Shown here: one piece after another, positions 1 to 12,904 of the stretch
Layout of the letters: every line of letters starts with the position of its first letter
Position numbering within the stretch: the stretch's first letter is position 1
Assembly (NCBI RefSeq): GCF_030867095.1
Contig: NC_081825.1
Location: forward strand, 50,148,501 to 50,212,500
Direction: 5' to 3'
Source of the DNA: Alligator mississippiensis
Taxonomy: Eukaryota; Chordata; Crocodylia; Alligatoridae
DNA length: 64,000 nt
Position numbers and translations under genes: made by a program
Notes under the pieces: generated by a model
The model's database searches: none
Told to the model about the DNA's origin: nothing
Seen by the model: only the letters and a program-made list of their open reading frames with translations

Positions 1-275
1 GGCAATGTCTTCTCCAAATACCTACAAAACTATATATAGGACCTATATATATTCCTAGCTAAAAATAATTAATGTAGACTAATTAGCTTCTGAAAAAGAT
101 ATTTGGCTCTCAAAAATATGTTTTATAAATTAATAGAACACTTGTTTTGTTCTAAGTAAGGACATCTGGAAAATAAAATAGTAGATAAACAGTTCTACTA
201 GATTACATAACTAACTAAACAGTCATTTCTTATCAGAAAAATAAGACATAGAAAAATAAGACATACTGACCAATT

Positions 276-450
276 ATAGAAACATAGAAAATTAGGGTTG
301 GCAGGGAACTCAGGAGGTCATCTAGTCCAGGCCCCTGCTCAAAGCAGAACCATCCCCAAATAGATCATTTCAGCCAGGACTTTGTCGAGCCAGGCCTTCA
401 AAACCTCCAAGGATAGAGATTCTACCACCTCTCTAGGTAATACTATGGAA
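276..450 (-). repeat. CR1 LINE 3' end fragment
   Basis: Read on the minus strand this ends in the usual CR1 tail (ggtcatctagtcc on plus, followed upstream by the gggttgg...catagaaa block typical of the sauropsid CR1 3' terminus). Only the 3' untranslated end is present, as expected for a 5'-truncated insertion. Positions 1-275 and 451-1116 are AT-rich and show no gene or repeat I can name. Confidence 0.75.
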
Positions 451-1124
451 TAATACAATGGTTGCAGATTCTGGGAAACTTGATCATTACAATGGTAAAT
501 ACTTTTTTCATGAGTTCATATATTAACTAATACTAATAATGAATAAAGATTTCCATTAAGTTATATATTCACTTAATGAGTAAATCTAGGCCAAATGTTC
601 ATGAGTCATAGAATATTTAAAAGAGGAATACAGAGGCCAATTCTGCAATTCTTGCAGATGAAAGCCTCCTTCACCAACTGAGGGAAAGACTTCAGTTGAC
701 TTCTAAGAACTCTGAATGGGACTGTCATATGCTCAGCATTAACCATGTGAAGTCCCACTGAAGTCTACTGGCCTATGAATATTTGATACAGCATTAAGTA
801 CAACCAATATGATAACTGAAAATGCAAGGGTAGTCCTAGGCAAGAACCTTCTTCCTGATCTTCTTTAAAGACAAGAAAGTGTTTTTATGAGGCCTTGTCC
901 TGAACCAGCAGGGGAACAAAATTATTTGTAAATGGGCACCATTTCTAAAAAGCATAACTTTGTAAATCTCCACTATATCCATCATTCCTAGTGCTTTCAG
1001 AGAATTAGTATTATAAGAACCACAACTTCACAATAAGGCTTATTCTGATTTTTAAATATCTGAACATAAAATAAGTGAAACAGAAGTATCTTAATTAATA
1101 TTCTCCTCTCCTGTCTATTTAGCC

Positions 1125-1311
1125 CAGGGGTGAGCAAAATGTGGCCCGCGGGTCAGATGTGGCCCGCCAGGCCATTCCATCCAGCCCACGGGGCCCCTAA
1201 AAAATTTAGAAAATTAATACTTATCTGCCCCAGGCTGCCTGTCATGTGGCCCTTGATGGTTTGCCAAAACTCAGTAAGCAGCCCTCCGCCCAAAATAATT
1301 GCCCACCGCTG
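1125..1311. mobile_element. hAT-type MITE, 187 bp
   Basis: Termini are caggggtgagc at the left and gcccaccgctg at the right, which form imperfect terminal inverted repeats. The element is flanked by 8-bp target duplications atttagcc (1117-1124) and atttaggc (1312-1319) with one mismatch. The inner sequence carries the repeated gtggcccgc motif common in reptile hAT MITEs. There is no coding capacity. Confidence 0.85.
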
Positions 1312-1449
1312 ATTTAGGCAATGGTCAAACTGTAAAAGAACATATTTCCCCAACAGAAATTGCCAGCTACAGAACTTTCTATATATATTACAGTTACTTC
1401 TGGGTACACAACAACAAATACAATGGGAAAGTGGTTTTATTAACAATAT

Positions 1450-1600
1450 ACAGTAAGTTCATAGGAAAGCAGGGCAGGAAGAGACTTCACAAGGTCATCT
1501 AGTCCAGCCTTCTGCTCAAGGCAGGATGGTCCCTGACTAAACCAAACTAGGCCAAGTGCCTATCCAAGCTGCTCTTGAAAATTTCCATTAGTAAGTTAAT
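1450..1600 (-). repeat. CR1 LINE 3' end fragment, diverged
   Basis: The minus-strand CR1 3' tail is recognisable from the caaggtcatctagtccagcc block and the following ctgctcaaggcaggat segment. It is more diverged than the copies at 29 and 52 kb, so it is an older insertion. It lies just downstream (minus-strand sense) of the TLR1A-like stop codon. Confidence 0.7.
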
Positions 1601-1677
1601 TGGTTCCCTTAAGAATATAGTTCATTATAAACTATATTAACAAAGAAAACCTAAAGCTTAATGAATGTTCTTGTTAT

Positions 1678-4083
1678 CTACACCTTGTTTGTTTTGGCAG
1701 ACAGTGGCAGGTTAATGTTAATTGCTGCCCTAAGGTTAGCCCAGAAGAGTCCATGTTTGTTTTTCTCCTTGGGCCACTCCAAGTACGTTCTCTTGGCCAT
1801 AAGTGCTTTCAGCTTGTGATACCGAGCAGGAATGATATACTGAGGTATTGGGTCCAGTAAAATGAGGATCAAGCTGTTTGAGCTCTCACTAAACAATTTG
1901 TGGTGGGCAAAGTAAAGCTCATAATGGCACCATTCACTCTGCACAAAATTGGGACTCAGAACAAAGATGGATTTGTAGCTTTTCTCAATGCAGTTAATGA
2001 TGTTCTCCACAATACTTTTGCCTGGAATGAAGTTCCTCTCATGCACACACAGCTGTATGGACCCCTCTTCCCTCTCCAGATTTGGTATCAGATCGTTCTT
2101 CACCCATAAAGAATCATGTTCACTGTATGAAATGAAAGCATGAAACTGTAAATGGCTTGGTAGTTCATCAATACGACGGTTCCAAACCCGTCGCCTTGTT
2201 TGTGTCCACTGCCATAACATCTTCAGATACCACGGAGCATCAAAATAGATGCACAGAAAAGACACCAAAGCCACAAGGACCACTGTAATGATTAGAACAG
2301 TGACAAGCAAGAGAGCTGTATTGCAAGCTATTTTGGACAAATGGAAATCCTTTAGTTGGGTTCCTTTCCAGCCTTCTGGATATTCACATACATACAACTC
2401 TGGAGAGCCCCCCAGCCTTGCAGGGCCTTGTTTTGCAAGATTAATAAAGTCTTGTAATTCACAAGAACATTTGAATGGATTTAGTCCTGCTTTTAGCTCT
2501 CTGATATTTTGACAGCTTTGGAAGAAATCAGAAGAGGGTGTAAGAATTTGATTCATTTCTATGTTCAGGAATTCCAGAGCACTGAAATGCCTGCACCCAG
2601 GCAGGTCAGTGAGTCTATTAAAGGCAATATTCAACTCGCTCAAAGCTTGCAGCTCAGTAATCTCCTTGGGGATGGTACTGATTTGGTTATTTTGCAGGTC
2701 AAGTATCTGGACATGGAGTGGCAAACATTTGAAGACTGCATCTGTCAGTTTGTTTGAAGACAAGTTCAGTTTGACTAGAGTTTCAGTCCAGTTGCATTGC
2801 TTCTCATCCTCATCGTAATATAATAAATTCCTACTTATGTCCAAGTGTTTCAGTGATATCATTTTGCTGGTCATTGAGCTCACCTTTGAAAGCTTCTCAA
2901 ATTTATTTCTTGGTAAGATAAATGTTTCCAAGTGAGTGAGGGTGCTGCAGTTTTTAAATACCTCATCTGTCAAGTCATTGTAGGAAAAATCAAAATACTG
3001 AAACAAGCTGGATTCTTCAGGACAAAGCATGTATGGCATATTTGCATCAGATATTGTTAGATTTTCTATGTTCATTTTTGAAAATGCTAGGTACACAATT
3101 TCTTGATTAAAATAAAAAAGCTTATTCCGAACATGCTCTAAGGTTACCACTTTTACTAAACTCTCTGAAACAAAATATTGTTCTTGATATTTTAGTATGG
3201 AAGAAATATCAGGTTTGTTCAACCTAATTTCACCCCCAAAGGTCAAATTTTTCACAGTGAAAGACTCTACATGTGAATACCAAACAATCATAAAAATTCG
3301 CAAAATAATAGTCCAGGATAAATCAACGTTGTTAAGAATGAGGTTGGATGTTTTGAATTCCTTTTCAAGGGATAAAGGAGGAAATCGAAAGTCTTTATAG
3401 CTCAAGTCATATTTAATATTGAAGAATTCTAATTTTTCCGAAGTACTCATTCCATCATACAAAAGAGAAAAATTGAAATCTTTGTTTGTTGGGAAAACAA
3501 TATGAAGATTCCTTGTGCTTAAGTCTGGCAGACTCCCAGAATCATAGTCAGTAAGGTCTTCTAAGGTTAGAAAGACAGTGTTCAGCTGCAGGTGTGCAAT
3601 AGCTCTGAAGTCTGACCTGCGTATCATTGTGCCACTCAATCCCAAGTATTTCAGTTGGAACATAATACCCAATTCCTGACAGATGGGCAAGGCATTAAAC
3701 TTGTTAAAAGAAAGATCCAAATGTCTTAGTTCTTCCATAAATTGACACTTAATAATTGACATATTGTTATGAGATAAATCTAAGTATTGCAAGTCATTAT
3801 TAAATTTGAAAGCACTAAAATCAAGCTTACTGATTAGATTGTGAGAGAGATTTAATACTTGCAGTTCAGGCAGAGGACTGAAATCAGAAATATGAACTTC
3901 ATAGATATTATTCTGTGATAAATCCAGCACTTTTGTTTGCATTGGTATGCCTTTTGGAACATTAGTCAGAAAACTGCATGAATAGTTTGCAGTAAATTTA
4001 TTTTCTATAGACAGCTCCACGTTATTCCATAATGTGAACAGAAAGACACAAGTACATTGGGAAACACTTTTGGAGGATCCCAT
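1678..4083 (-). CDS. TLR1A: Toll-like receptor 1, type A (TLR1A-like)
   Basis: A single-exon coding region of 801 codons. The frame is open 54 codons further upstream, but a splice acceptor (polypyrimidine tract plus AG, plus-strand 4167-4168) shows those codons are mostly 5' UTR and intron. The ATG at 4083 directly precedes a signal-peptide-like stretch (CVFLFTLW), so I start there. Seen: many leucine-rich repeats (for example LQYLDLSHNNMS), an LRR C-terminal cap with CSCELQDF, a transmembrane segment at about residues 589-614, and a TIR domain from about 645 with box 1 FHAFISYSEHD, BB-loop RNFIPG (about 683-688) and box 3 FWANLRAAI. Known of the family: TLR1 pairs with TLR2 at the cell surface to bind bacterial lipopeptides and signals through MyD88. 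Length fits chicken TLR1A (about 820 aa). The C-terminal ~365 residues are about 93% identical to the paralog at 20.7 kb. I see no disabling change. Confidence 0.95.
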   Translation of the reverse strand: MGSSKSVSQCTCVFLFTLWNNVELSIENKFTANYSCSFLTNVPKGIPMQTKVLDLSQNNIYEVHISDFSPLPELQVLNLSHNLISKLDFSAFKFNNDLQYLDLSHNNMSIIKCQFMEELRHLDLSFNKFNALPICQELGIMFQLKYLGLSGTMIRRSDFRAIAHLQLNTVFLTLEDLTDYDSGSLPDLSTRNLHIVFPTNKDFNFSLLYDGMSTSEKLEFFNIKYDLSYKDFRFPPLSLEKEFKTSNLILNNVDLSWTIILRIFMIVWYSHVESFTVKNLTFGGEIRLNKPDISSILKYQEQYFVSESLVKVVTLEHVRNKLFYFNQEIVYLAFSKMNIENLTISDANMPYMLCPEESSLFQYFDFSYNDLTDEVFKNCSTLTHLETFILPRNKFEKLSKVSSMTSKMISLKHLDISRNLLYYDEDEKQCNWTETLVKLNLSSNKLTDAVFKCLPLHVQILDLQNNQISTIPKEITELQALSELNIAFNRLTDLPGCRHFSALEFLNIEMNQILTPSSDFFQSCQNIRELKAGLNPFKCSCELQDFINLAKQGPARLGGSPELYVCEYPEGWKGTQLKDFHLSKIACNTALLLVTVLIITVVLVALVSFLCIYFDAPWYLKMLWQWTQTRRRVWNRRIDELPSHLQFHAFISYSEHDSLWVKNDLIPNLEREEGSIQLCVHERNFIPGKSIVENIINCIEKSYKSIFVLSPNFVQSEWCHYELYFAHHKLFSESSNSLILILLDPIPQYIIPARYHKLKALMAKRTYLEWPKEKNKHGLFWANLRAAININLPLSAKTNKV

Positions 4084-4166
4084 TTGTTCTTCCAGAACGA
4101 CAGCAGCACTTTGCAAATACTGATAAATGTGGTTCTGATTAATATTTCTCAATGCTGAGTCCAGCC
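4084..4166 (-). other. TLR1A: 5' UTR of the TLR1A coding exon
   Basis: On the minus strand a pyrimidine-rich tract ending in ttttcatag abuts position 4166, giving a good splice acceptor. The coding exon therefore has about 83 nt of 5' UTR. Vertebrate TLR1-family genes usually have one or more non-coding exons further upstream; I cannot place them here. Confidence 0.75.
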
Positions 4167-6284
4167 CTATGAAAAGAAAAGGAACTATTAGATCTCCAAA
4201 TTCTTGGTGAGATGGGGGAAATATGCTAGAGTGTATCTCCACCACATTCTTTACATAATATAAGTTGTATCCTGTGCCTTATTTTTCTTTGGGAATATCA
4301 AACTCAAGTTACATTTTTCCAGTTACAGCTTTTCTCAGATAAGTGTAAAAGAAATGCAGCAGAAAGGCACTGAATTATTTACAGTTTAGTACTTTTATTT
4401 GACTACAGATAGCAACATTTTTATAATGTATGTGGAATCCTTAAAGATACTAGAAAATGTAAACTCAGCAAACTTTAAGATTGAGCAAACAAATAATAGT
4501 GAAGCATTACAGTGATGCATTTAGAAGTCAGGGAAAGGTCTCATATAAATTAGAAAGTCTAACTGTAACTAGTCTACAGATGAACAGTCTCCAGTATGAT
4601 GTTCTACACCCTCAAGCCCTGCAGGTCTAGAGCTTTTTGCACTCAGGGGTGTATAGGCAGCTGCTTCTCCTGCTTCTAACCCCTCTCTCAAGATAAATCA
4701 TTAGTTCCTCCTCATTGACATGCAATTTTCACACACAGTCCACAGAACTAGCTGTTTGTGCCACAGGAGCAAGCTACATTAAAGAGATGATGCTGTGGGT
4801 TCACTTCCACAATGTGCTAGACACTTGAGGAGGAATTGTGCCTTCTCACAAGTATTGTAACTACTGTGCGTCAAAAAGAATAATTACAGTAGAGCTAAAA
4901 TGTATTCAGTGAGCATGCATGAAGTAGTGTTTTCCAAAAGGCATGAGGGCGGCACTTCTAACACACAACCCGGGAGCAAAGGCTCCCAGACTTGCTTGTA
5001 CATCTCTGCTCTATCTTATAGTGACAGCAAGATGATGAATATTTGAGATCAGGGAATAAAATCATAGTAGCAAGGTTCTTTGGCTAAGGAGGTTTATAAG
5101 GGAGAGAGATTTTGTGGAGACAAAAACTGGCCCAGTGTGGTAATATTATGGCCAAACCCTTCAGCTTTATGAATAATCTGGGACAGCATTCGTTTTCCCA
5201 CACAGCAAAAATGCTGGGGACATCATGATCCTACATAGTTAGTGCTCAGTGCAACAAACATGTAACTTTAAACATAAAGAACTTGTCATCTCTTGCAGTA
5301 GCTGTAAAAACCCTTGTAGTGCTGCTGCATATGAAAACTGTGAAAGCTTGGACAGTGTACAAGACAATGGCTGGGGCAAAACTGGATTGTGGTAACAAGA
5401 CTGCCACAAGAATATCAAACTCCACTAATGGCTTGCAACCCATTAGGCATTGAGACAGTTTTATTATATAAAATAATAAAAAGCGATGGTTAAAATTGTC
5501 GGCAGAGACCTGACCCACTCATCACATGCGTGTAGCTAAGAAAGCCAGTGAAGGCAAGGAAACTACATATGCATTTCAATTGACCTAGCAGCTAAAAAAC
5601 CCCAAAAGACTCAGTATGCATCCAGAGTGTTATAAATGTCTCAATCAATCAATGTATATCTGGGGTTTGGGAAACAGACCATCACCATACAAGCTAGTGC
5701 AAATTTGCCCCATTGATATAAAAAGGCCTCATCACCTGTAATTGACCTATAATTGCAGGGACTGCAGAAAAACATAAGTCTTTACACCTAGACAATCCAA
5801 GAACAGGAGCCAGGCAATTAACAGTTGTGTTATGATGATGATCAACTTTTTCTTCCTTGTTTGTTTGGACTCTAATTGGCCAGCCATTGAGGAAAAATGC
5901 TTTGAAGCTATACATATAACCACTATAAGAACTAAGCATATTTGCCAGCAAGGTGTGTGCAGTCCAAGAAGCCATCCTGCCAAAAGTCAGCAAGTGAAGG
6001 ATCCATGCTCTGAGGCTGTACACAACCTGCTTCCCGCCTGGGTTGGGTAAAGACTCTGTGCAATTAAGATAATACTAAGGACTAATCGCTTGTTTTATAT
6101 TGGGAAAGAGTCTTTTTCCAGTTATTTAGTTTTGTAGCTTGTTGGAAGCTATTAAAATAAACCTTTCTGCTAGTTATCAACCAAGTGTTGTGTCAATTCT
6201 CAGAGCACTAGGTTTAAAAACTGGCTTTCTAAGTGCAACAATGTTATCAATGCCTTTTAGGCCACCCCTTAAGTGTTATTAGTT
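4167..6284. other. TLR1A upstream intron/intergenic DNA
   Basis: No coding region, RNA gene or assignable repeat was seen. The region should hold the intron and upstream non-coding exon(s) or promoter of TLR1A, but I cannot point to them. Confidence 0.5.
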
Positions 6285-6385
6285 TACATAGGTAGGCAAG
6301 GTTCTTTGGGTAGATACGATATCTTTTATTAGAGCAATGGAGTACTTGGGAAAATGTTCTTTGCAAGCTTTCAGGCATTTGTTTA
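6285..6385 (-). repeat. Penelope-like retroelement end fragment
   Basis: Read on minus it has the order CTGAAAGCTT, then taataaaagatatc, then acccaaagaaccttg, shared with copies at 34.6, 35.9 and 61.7 kb. The family assignment rests on the hammerhead-like core preserved in the 34.6-kb copy. It is short and diverged. The stretch 6386-7630 shows nothing else I can name. Confidence 0.5.
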
Positions 6386-7639
6386 AATAAAAATTAAAAA
6401 TCAACTTTACTGATTTGATGCTATGCTCCTCACCCCTTCACTTCAAAGTCCCCATTTCAGCCCAACCAACCATTTTTTTCCAAAAAGATAAAGCAAAACC
6501 CCCTATAAATAATAACTGTGTTTGAATTTAGCGTGCACTAATTATGATTCACTGTGATGCAGCACAATCTGAAACATTGTCTATTGTGTAGCACTGCATT
6601 ATGCTGGCAGTCATCCCCTGCAGCCCCTCAGCCAAACAAAGAATGGCAACATGAATGGGCAGGAATAACACTTCCAATTCCATTTCATCACAATATTAAA
6701 ATAGAGTGGGTTGAGAAAAGGGAGTGTTCACAAAATATTTGACTAGTAGTTTTTCCTTCTTTTTTGGCTGAAAGTTAACATTCAGATTAAACTTTTCACT
6801 GAAATCTAAGTGTTCCCAACCAGATTTTAAAGAATCACTTAAATTTTCTTTAAATTCAAGGAGGAACAGCATAAGCTATGCTGCCCAGTGCATCTTCAAA
6901 AATTCCTCTTATCTTCTTCTCCTGCAAACCTTGATCTCTCAGTTTTCATGTGTACGTAATACCATCTTTGGCATCCTCTATGATTCTATGATCCGTAGGA
7001 TCAATCTACTATGAATGACATTTACTTCTTGCCTTGCCAGCACAGAACCTATGCAGCACGTAAGTAAGGATTTACAATTTATCAAGTTTTCAGGTTGGTG
7101 AATTTCATCAAAATTACAAATTTCTTTTATAGCAAATAATAATTACTAATAGTAGAAATTAAAATATATTTTATGTGTAGTTATTCAATTCTATTTTATT
7201 CATTCTTAGTATTTCTGACAAAAATCCAATTTAATTTAGTTAAAGTACCAATGATAGAGTTCAGTAAAAGGAAACAACTATGTACATGATCATCTTAAAA
7301 TACATTTATTTATGTAATACTTACATGACCAAATGGCTTATCAGGAAATAAACCTGCTTTTTATGAAGAGCAACACTCAATTAAGATTGCTTAAAATAAT
7401 TCTGAATCAAGTTCACGGCTGCTTCTGATTTACCAGATGGCTTTCTCATTTATATACACAAAAAACAGGAAGCAATGAAAAATCTGAAAATGAAAGATAC
7501 AAAATCTCGTTCAGGGATCAGTGCTCCTGAGCTGCTTCATGTACTGTGTGATAGATAATAATAGGAAAGTGACTTTATATTAATATGAAAGAAGACCTGC
7601 CTCTTTATTTACAGTGCTTCTGCAATTCTAGGTAGCAAT

Positions 7640-8340
7640 ATGCACACAAGGCACATCTACAAGACACATTTCCTGCAGAGCTGCCTCATTAGCTCTTACA
7701 TAAGTCTCAACATCTACACAGGCTACCCTATTAGGCCACAGAAACGAATTAACTAGGCCATAGGTTAATACTTGTAAATACAAGTACTATCCTTCATTGG
7801 CATTCTTTAGTGTCCAGCAACACACACGTAGATGCTGACAGGGCTGACTGGGGCATGAAGGTTTTTCAGTGCAGGGGCAGCCTGCTGGCTAGCCCTGCAC
7901 TGTAGCACGTTCATACCCCATCCAGCCCCTATGCAGCATGTTGAGCTGGGTCAGAGCAGCCCCAGGCTGGCAGGCTGACCCTCCAGGCCTCCCTGCCACC
8001 CGGGGCTGCTCTGACCCAGCTCTATGTGCTGCAGTCCCAGGTGCACATGAAGACACAGTGCCCGGTGATCATGGGCAACTGGTGCCTCCCGAGTCTGTGG
8101 GGGGGCACCAGATCACTGATGGGGAGGGGGTCCCCCAGCCACTGATCACTGACCAGGGGGTGGGAGGGGTCTCCCCGCAGCTGATCACTGAGACAGCAGC
8201 GAAACCAGAAGTACACTTCCGCTGGCACTTTTAGTTTTGACACTGGCGCTTCCAGGGGGTGCACAGCTGATCTCAGGGTATGTACATGCACCTGCATGCA
8301 CCCCCTAGGCATCGTCAGTGCCCAGAATCAATAAATGCTA
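7640..8340. repeat. GC-rich unclassified repeat region
   Basis: This is a GC-rich block in AT-rich surroundings. It contains phrases also seen near 9.9 and 41.2 kb (aagtgacactt/cttccgctggcactt-like words and ggcgcttcc), suggesting a decayed non-autonomous DNA transposon family. I cannot fix its ends. Open frames here (for example 7938-8234) have no recognisable domains. Confidence 0.35.
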
Positions 8341-8705
8341 GTACTTTACATTCATTTCACATGTAGATGCACCCAAAGACTGACTTTCTGGTACATTCTT
8401 CCATCCCTTCCCCGTGTTAAGTTCCTCCACACTATATGCATGATTCTACAAACACCTGCAACTCCCTTTGAAGCAGATTATGACTGAGACACAATTTAGA
8501 GAAACTGTATAGACTTCAATGAGAATTAAGAGTGTTTTTAACCTAAAATATTGGGCTCAGAGGCTAAGGTTAGCTGTGCTGTGAGAATAAGGAAAAAGAG
8601 GTGTAATTCTTCTGAACATTTCCCTGGAGTAGCTTTACTCAGAACAGGATAACATTTGCACTTAGCCAAACAACACAATACAGTGCTACAGAATTTGAAC
8701 CATAG

Positions 8706-9735
8706 CTGGGGTTACCATATTTCCAGTTTCCAAAAAAGGAGGACACCTGTGGGGGGGGATGTAGACCCCAGATGCTGGCCTGTGTAAATAATCTCCATCA
8801 TAACAGCTAATACACATGCGGGCATGACTAGAGGGCCTGAAGATTCCATAAAACCTGAACTTCTACCCTCCATAACCTCATGACCCAGATACATGCATTA
8901 AGATGCTTGAAGAATGCTCAGTTTACCACAATGATATAATACCAGTAATTATGAATGTGGTGAGATCAGTTATGAGTTGTCCAGATATGATGGACAAGTG
9001 AATAATAGAGCAATTTGAGTGACAATTGGTTGAGAGATATGATTGATAGGTGGTGTAACATTGTCAGCATAAACCTGTGAGAGCCACCACCTCAGTGTGC
9101 AATTGGATGTTGGGAGTGACTGGGACTGTGCGACTGAATTTGTGTGCGATTGCACATGACTGAAATGTAGTGTATATGCAAGAAAGTACAACTGGAATCT
9201 TGACTGGGTGTGTGGGGCAGTCTCTCACCAAGAGAATAGGGTGCTTGTGTGAGCTACTGAGGGGCTTAGTACTCAGTGTGATGGGAAAAAGCATAAAAGC
9301 CTCAGAGAATGACAGAGGCTGCAGCAACAGGCTCTCCTCTACACTAGGCCTTGGAGCTCAAGGTCACCACCTAATAGTGACATGGTGGTATTGTTGTTTT
9401 TATCTTTGTAAATACTGTATATACTCACTGGTTTTGTGATTATGGTTGCTGTTACTATTGTTAATGTTCTGGAACTTATTTTAATACACACTTTGATTAC
9501 CTTTCTTCCTGAGTCATGTGGTTATTGGTATATTTGCTCTGTGGGCAGGGCTAGGCTGCAAGCCAATACCTGGAGAAAAGTCACTTTTTTGGCCCACCAA
9601 ACAGCAGGCTGGTAAGGTAAAAGAGGCCTAACAACCCTCTGTATTCATCACTCTAGAGATCCTGTGAGTCTGCTCCCTTCAGGGAAGGGGGTGATCTATA
9701 TTTCTAGTTTCAGAAAAGAGGACACCTGTGTTGCC
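8706..9735. repeat. Region bounded by a diverged direct repeat
   Basis: A motif resembling atatttccagtttcc followed by aggacacctgtg occurs at about 8717-8755 and again, degraded, at about 9700-9732 in the same orientation. The DNA between is unclassified and has no convincing gene. The repeat could mark the ends of one element or two copies of a dispersed repeat. Confidence 0.3.
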
Positions 9736-9835
9736 CCTAGGATTCTTTTTGCCAGAGACCCCCAAGGATTGACACGGCCCCTCGTATGATTTGGTATCAA
9801 GTGAACTTTTAGTAACCCATAAGCTTATTACAAGT

Positions 9836-10060
9836 ATTCATAGGTGACGTGTAAGGGGATCATGGGGGGGGGCATGTGCCCCCCCTGAAATTGACTCTTG
9901 CCAGCCGGGGAGCGGGGAGCGCCGGCCAGTGCCCTCCCAGAGAAGTGACAGTGACACTTTTGGTTTTGCAAGCAGCACTTCTGATTTGCTGCCAGTGCTT
10001 CCGGGGTCAGCAATTGGCCACTGGGGACCGCCCCCCAGTCAATCACCCATGAAAGTTTTC
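9836..10060. repeat. GC-rich MITE-like repeat
   Basis: It begins with a G-run followed by gcatgtgccccccc. The same order (G-run, gcatgtgcccc, aaaattg/gaaattg, gctct, then cttccgctg-like words) occurs at 41126-41290, so the two are copies of one dispersed non-coding family. No terminal repeats were confirmed. Confidence 0.45.
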
Positions 10061-12904
10061 TTCCATGTAATATGACCTGGCAAGTGGTTCCTTTAGATGT
10101 TACAGCAGCAACCTTCAGTGGTACCAGCCTCAGATCCTCTGCTGGGTGTGTAGGATGTTTCCGGATTCCTCATTGTTCAAACAAGAAATTTAAGGTTGCT
10201 CCCGTCTCCCCAGGGTGGCAACAAAGAACACACATGTTCATTTGTTTGTCCATCTCTTCTGTAACTTTTCTCATCCCAAATTGTCCAATCCCCTGCCTCT
10301 GTGGCAAGCATTCCTTACATGGTATACCAATCCCCTGGTACTGTCAGCCACATTCCTTATAGGGAAACTGTTGTCCCTTGCTCACCTAGTGCCCAAACAC
10401 AGCACTCACAGCTCCCAATGTCACAGAAGGTGCTCTGTTCAATTTTGTTGCTTAGTTCTGGGAAAGCCTGGACTATGACTAAAAGCCTTAGCATAACTCA
10501 GTTTGCCTGCTACAACCTGTGGAGGGGAAGGAGGCATTTCTACCAGAAATGTGTGCAGAGCTTACTGCACAGCTGCCACCATAAAGCACCTCTAAGAGAG
10601 TTTCCCTTTGTGCTGAAAAATGTGTGGTCTTGTATAACAGAGAACTTGTGGCTCTCCGTTACTTTTAAGGAAAGACGCTATAGCCAAAAGAGCCCAGACA
10701 ATTGAGCAAGGGCTAGCTGCAAGGCAGCAAAGAAACACTGCTGCCTAGACAGGCGGGGAGCTGCTCATTAGCCTGAAGGGGTACACCTGCAGCCAGTTAG
10801 GAGAACTCTGCCTAGGATGAGTTGCAGTTTGGGGCAAGAAGCTATTACTGCTCATTACAGAACTAGCTGCCAGACTATTGGGCAGAGGCTAGCTCAGACA
10901 GTAAGGGTGTTGCTAGAACAGCAGTCACAAGCTGCCATGGAAACCAGGCCCTAAAAAGAAACCTCTGTGTCTGGCTGGGGCACCTGACCAGAAGGGGCAG
11001 GGCTTAGGCAGTTTGTAAACCCAGAGTCTGAGCCAGAAAGCTAGCCTGGCCAAAAAAGATGCAGATGGTTTCCTGGCTCACTTCTGGGCTGCTTTGGGGA
11101 ATATCTATAAGAGGCTAATTCTTTGCAGAATAATATCTTCAAGGGTAAGGAGAAGAAGCCTGGATGCAAGGCAATGAACTAATACTGATGCTCCCACCTA
11201 GAGTAGATTAAGCTTATAAGTGTGCTTACTTTTTTGTTACAGTTTAAACCAATGGTTTGGGACTACCAGGGGTGGTGCAGAGGTCACAGTAGTGCCTGAG
11301 AGAATGTGTGTCTTGAGCCTACCATGGGCTAAGGAGGTCCAGAACATGGAGTGTGTTTGAGCCCAAAGATGAGCTATAGCCTAGACAGACTGTAGCCTAG
11401 TCCAGGCTAAAGCCAGGCAGGAGCCAGGGGGTCCAGAGGGAGCCAAAGTGGGCTCATTGCCCTGGGCCTCCTGGCCTTGTTTCTACCCTGCCTTGGACAC
11501 CTATAGAAACAAGAGCTGGAGCCCAGAAGTCAGGTCTAGCATAATAGGCCCAGGCTAAAAGACCCAGCTGGAGAAAAGAGGTGGAAGCTGAGAAGGCTGA
11601 GATCCTGACAAGGGAGTGATGGTACAGTAACACCTGCAAGGGATGGGCATGACTGTAGAGGAGGTCAGAGACTGTGAATAGCCCTTAAGGCTACAAGTGC
11701 CCTGGGGGCATGGACTGGCCAAGAGTGCCCACTTATCAGGAGGCCAGGATTGAGACTGGTGGGATGGAGAGGGACCTGATGACTGTCAGAGGAACTGCAG
11801 ATCGCTCTAAACTTCATTAGGAAGTCTCCCTTTTGATCAAATAAGTACATCAAGTCATATCAGGCAAATGAGAAAGGGGAGGGTACCCTAGAGCTGGAGC
11901 AGACAAGGATGGCATGGTAACCAGGGGATATTATGGCCACCCCTGGAGCACAGACTTGCTACACGTTGGCTTTCCAAACATCTGCCAACCCCTGTGGCAG
12001 CCAGTTTGGTGCTGTGAGTTTAACTTTTACATCTGCTATACATTGCTACCCATTGCTCTTTCTAAGCAAATATATATTGATTCAACAGGGGAGTGCAAGT
12101 GAACTTTAGTAGAACATGTGTGAGCATTTAGCACTATGAATGTGCCAAGGGCTTACAAAAATGTTTAGTTAGGGCAGAGAAGTCAAAATTATTCTCCTTC
12201 TCCTGGGGATGAAGTGGCAAGGGATGGGTCTCGTATATGGGAAACTGAAGAACTGCAGGATGAGATGCTGGTTGTGAAACATAACATCACCATGTCCTAC
12301 AGCAGAGCAATTTTACTTGTGCATCATACTAGTGGTCTTTTCTGCACGTTCTTTTCTCTCTCCAGGCTTCCTTTTGTGTTTGGGTGCTCCCTTGGCCTCA
12401 CCATTGCATTTGTAGGTTTGGAATATGTGAGGAGGAGGGGATAAATGAGTGGGGGATTTCCAGGAGGGTAGGGGTATCTGTGCCAGGACACACTACTGCT
12501 TTAGTAAAGACATCACTTCAGATTGCTGCAGCTGGACTTCCCTCCATTCTTCAGCTGCTGTGGCTCTCTTCTAAGCTTCAGTCACAAGGTCAGCAAACAT
12601 CCCTCCCTTATCACTTCCCTAGATTTTTCTAACACTGAGCAGCTGTTAAGGCCTTGACTGTGATAACTATGCTGTCTTGGGGCTTGCCTACACTGCAGTG
12701 GCAGCAACTCCTGACAAGCCTCTAAGTGCTAAGCAAATGGCATAAATAGCAAATTTCCCAGTACTGATCTCCATGCTAAGAATGATCACCTGGGCTGAGG
12801 GGTTGGCTATCAACTTTGGAGTGCTATTTCCAGCTGCTCTACCTCATCTGGGGTGAGATGTTTCCCACATTACTTTCCTTTTCTGTAGAACCTGTTTACC
12901 AATG
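10061..12904. other. Unassigned intergenic DNA
   Basis: No gene was recognised. The part from about 10.6 to 11.9 kb is moderately GC-rich with purine-rich, low-CpG sequence reminiscent of old LTR-derived DNA, but I found no ends or target duplications. Open frames up to 134 codons show no domain or codon pattern that I would call coding. Confidence 0.4.

Noticed and set aside
4084-4245. N-terminal extension of TLR1A (54 extra codons)
   Set aside because: A strong splice acceptor lies inside it and a signal peptide starts right after the downstream ATG at 4083.
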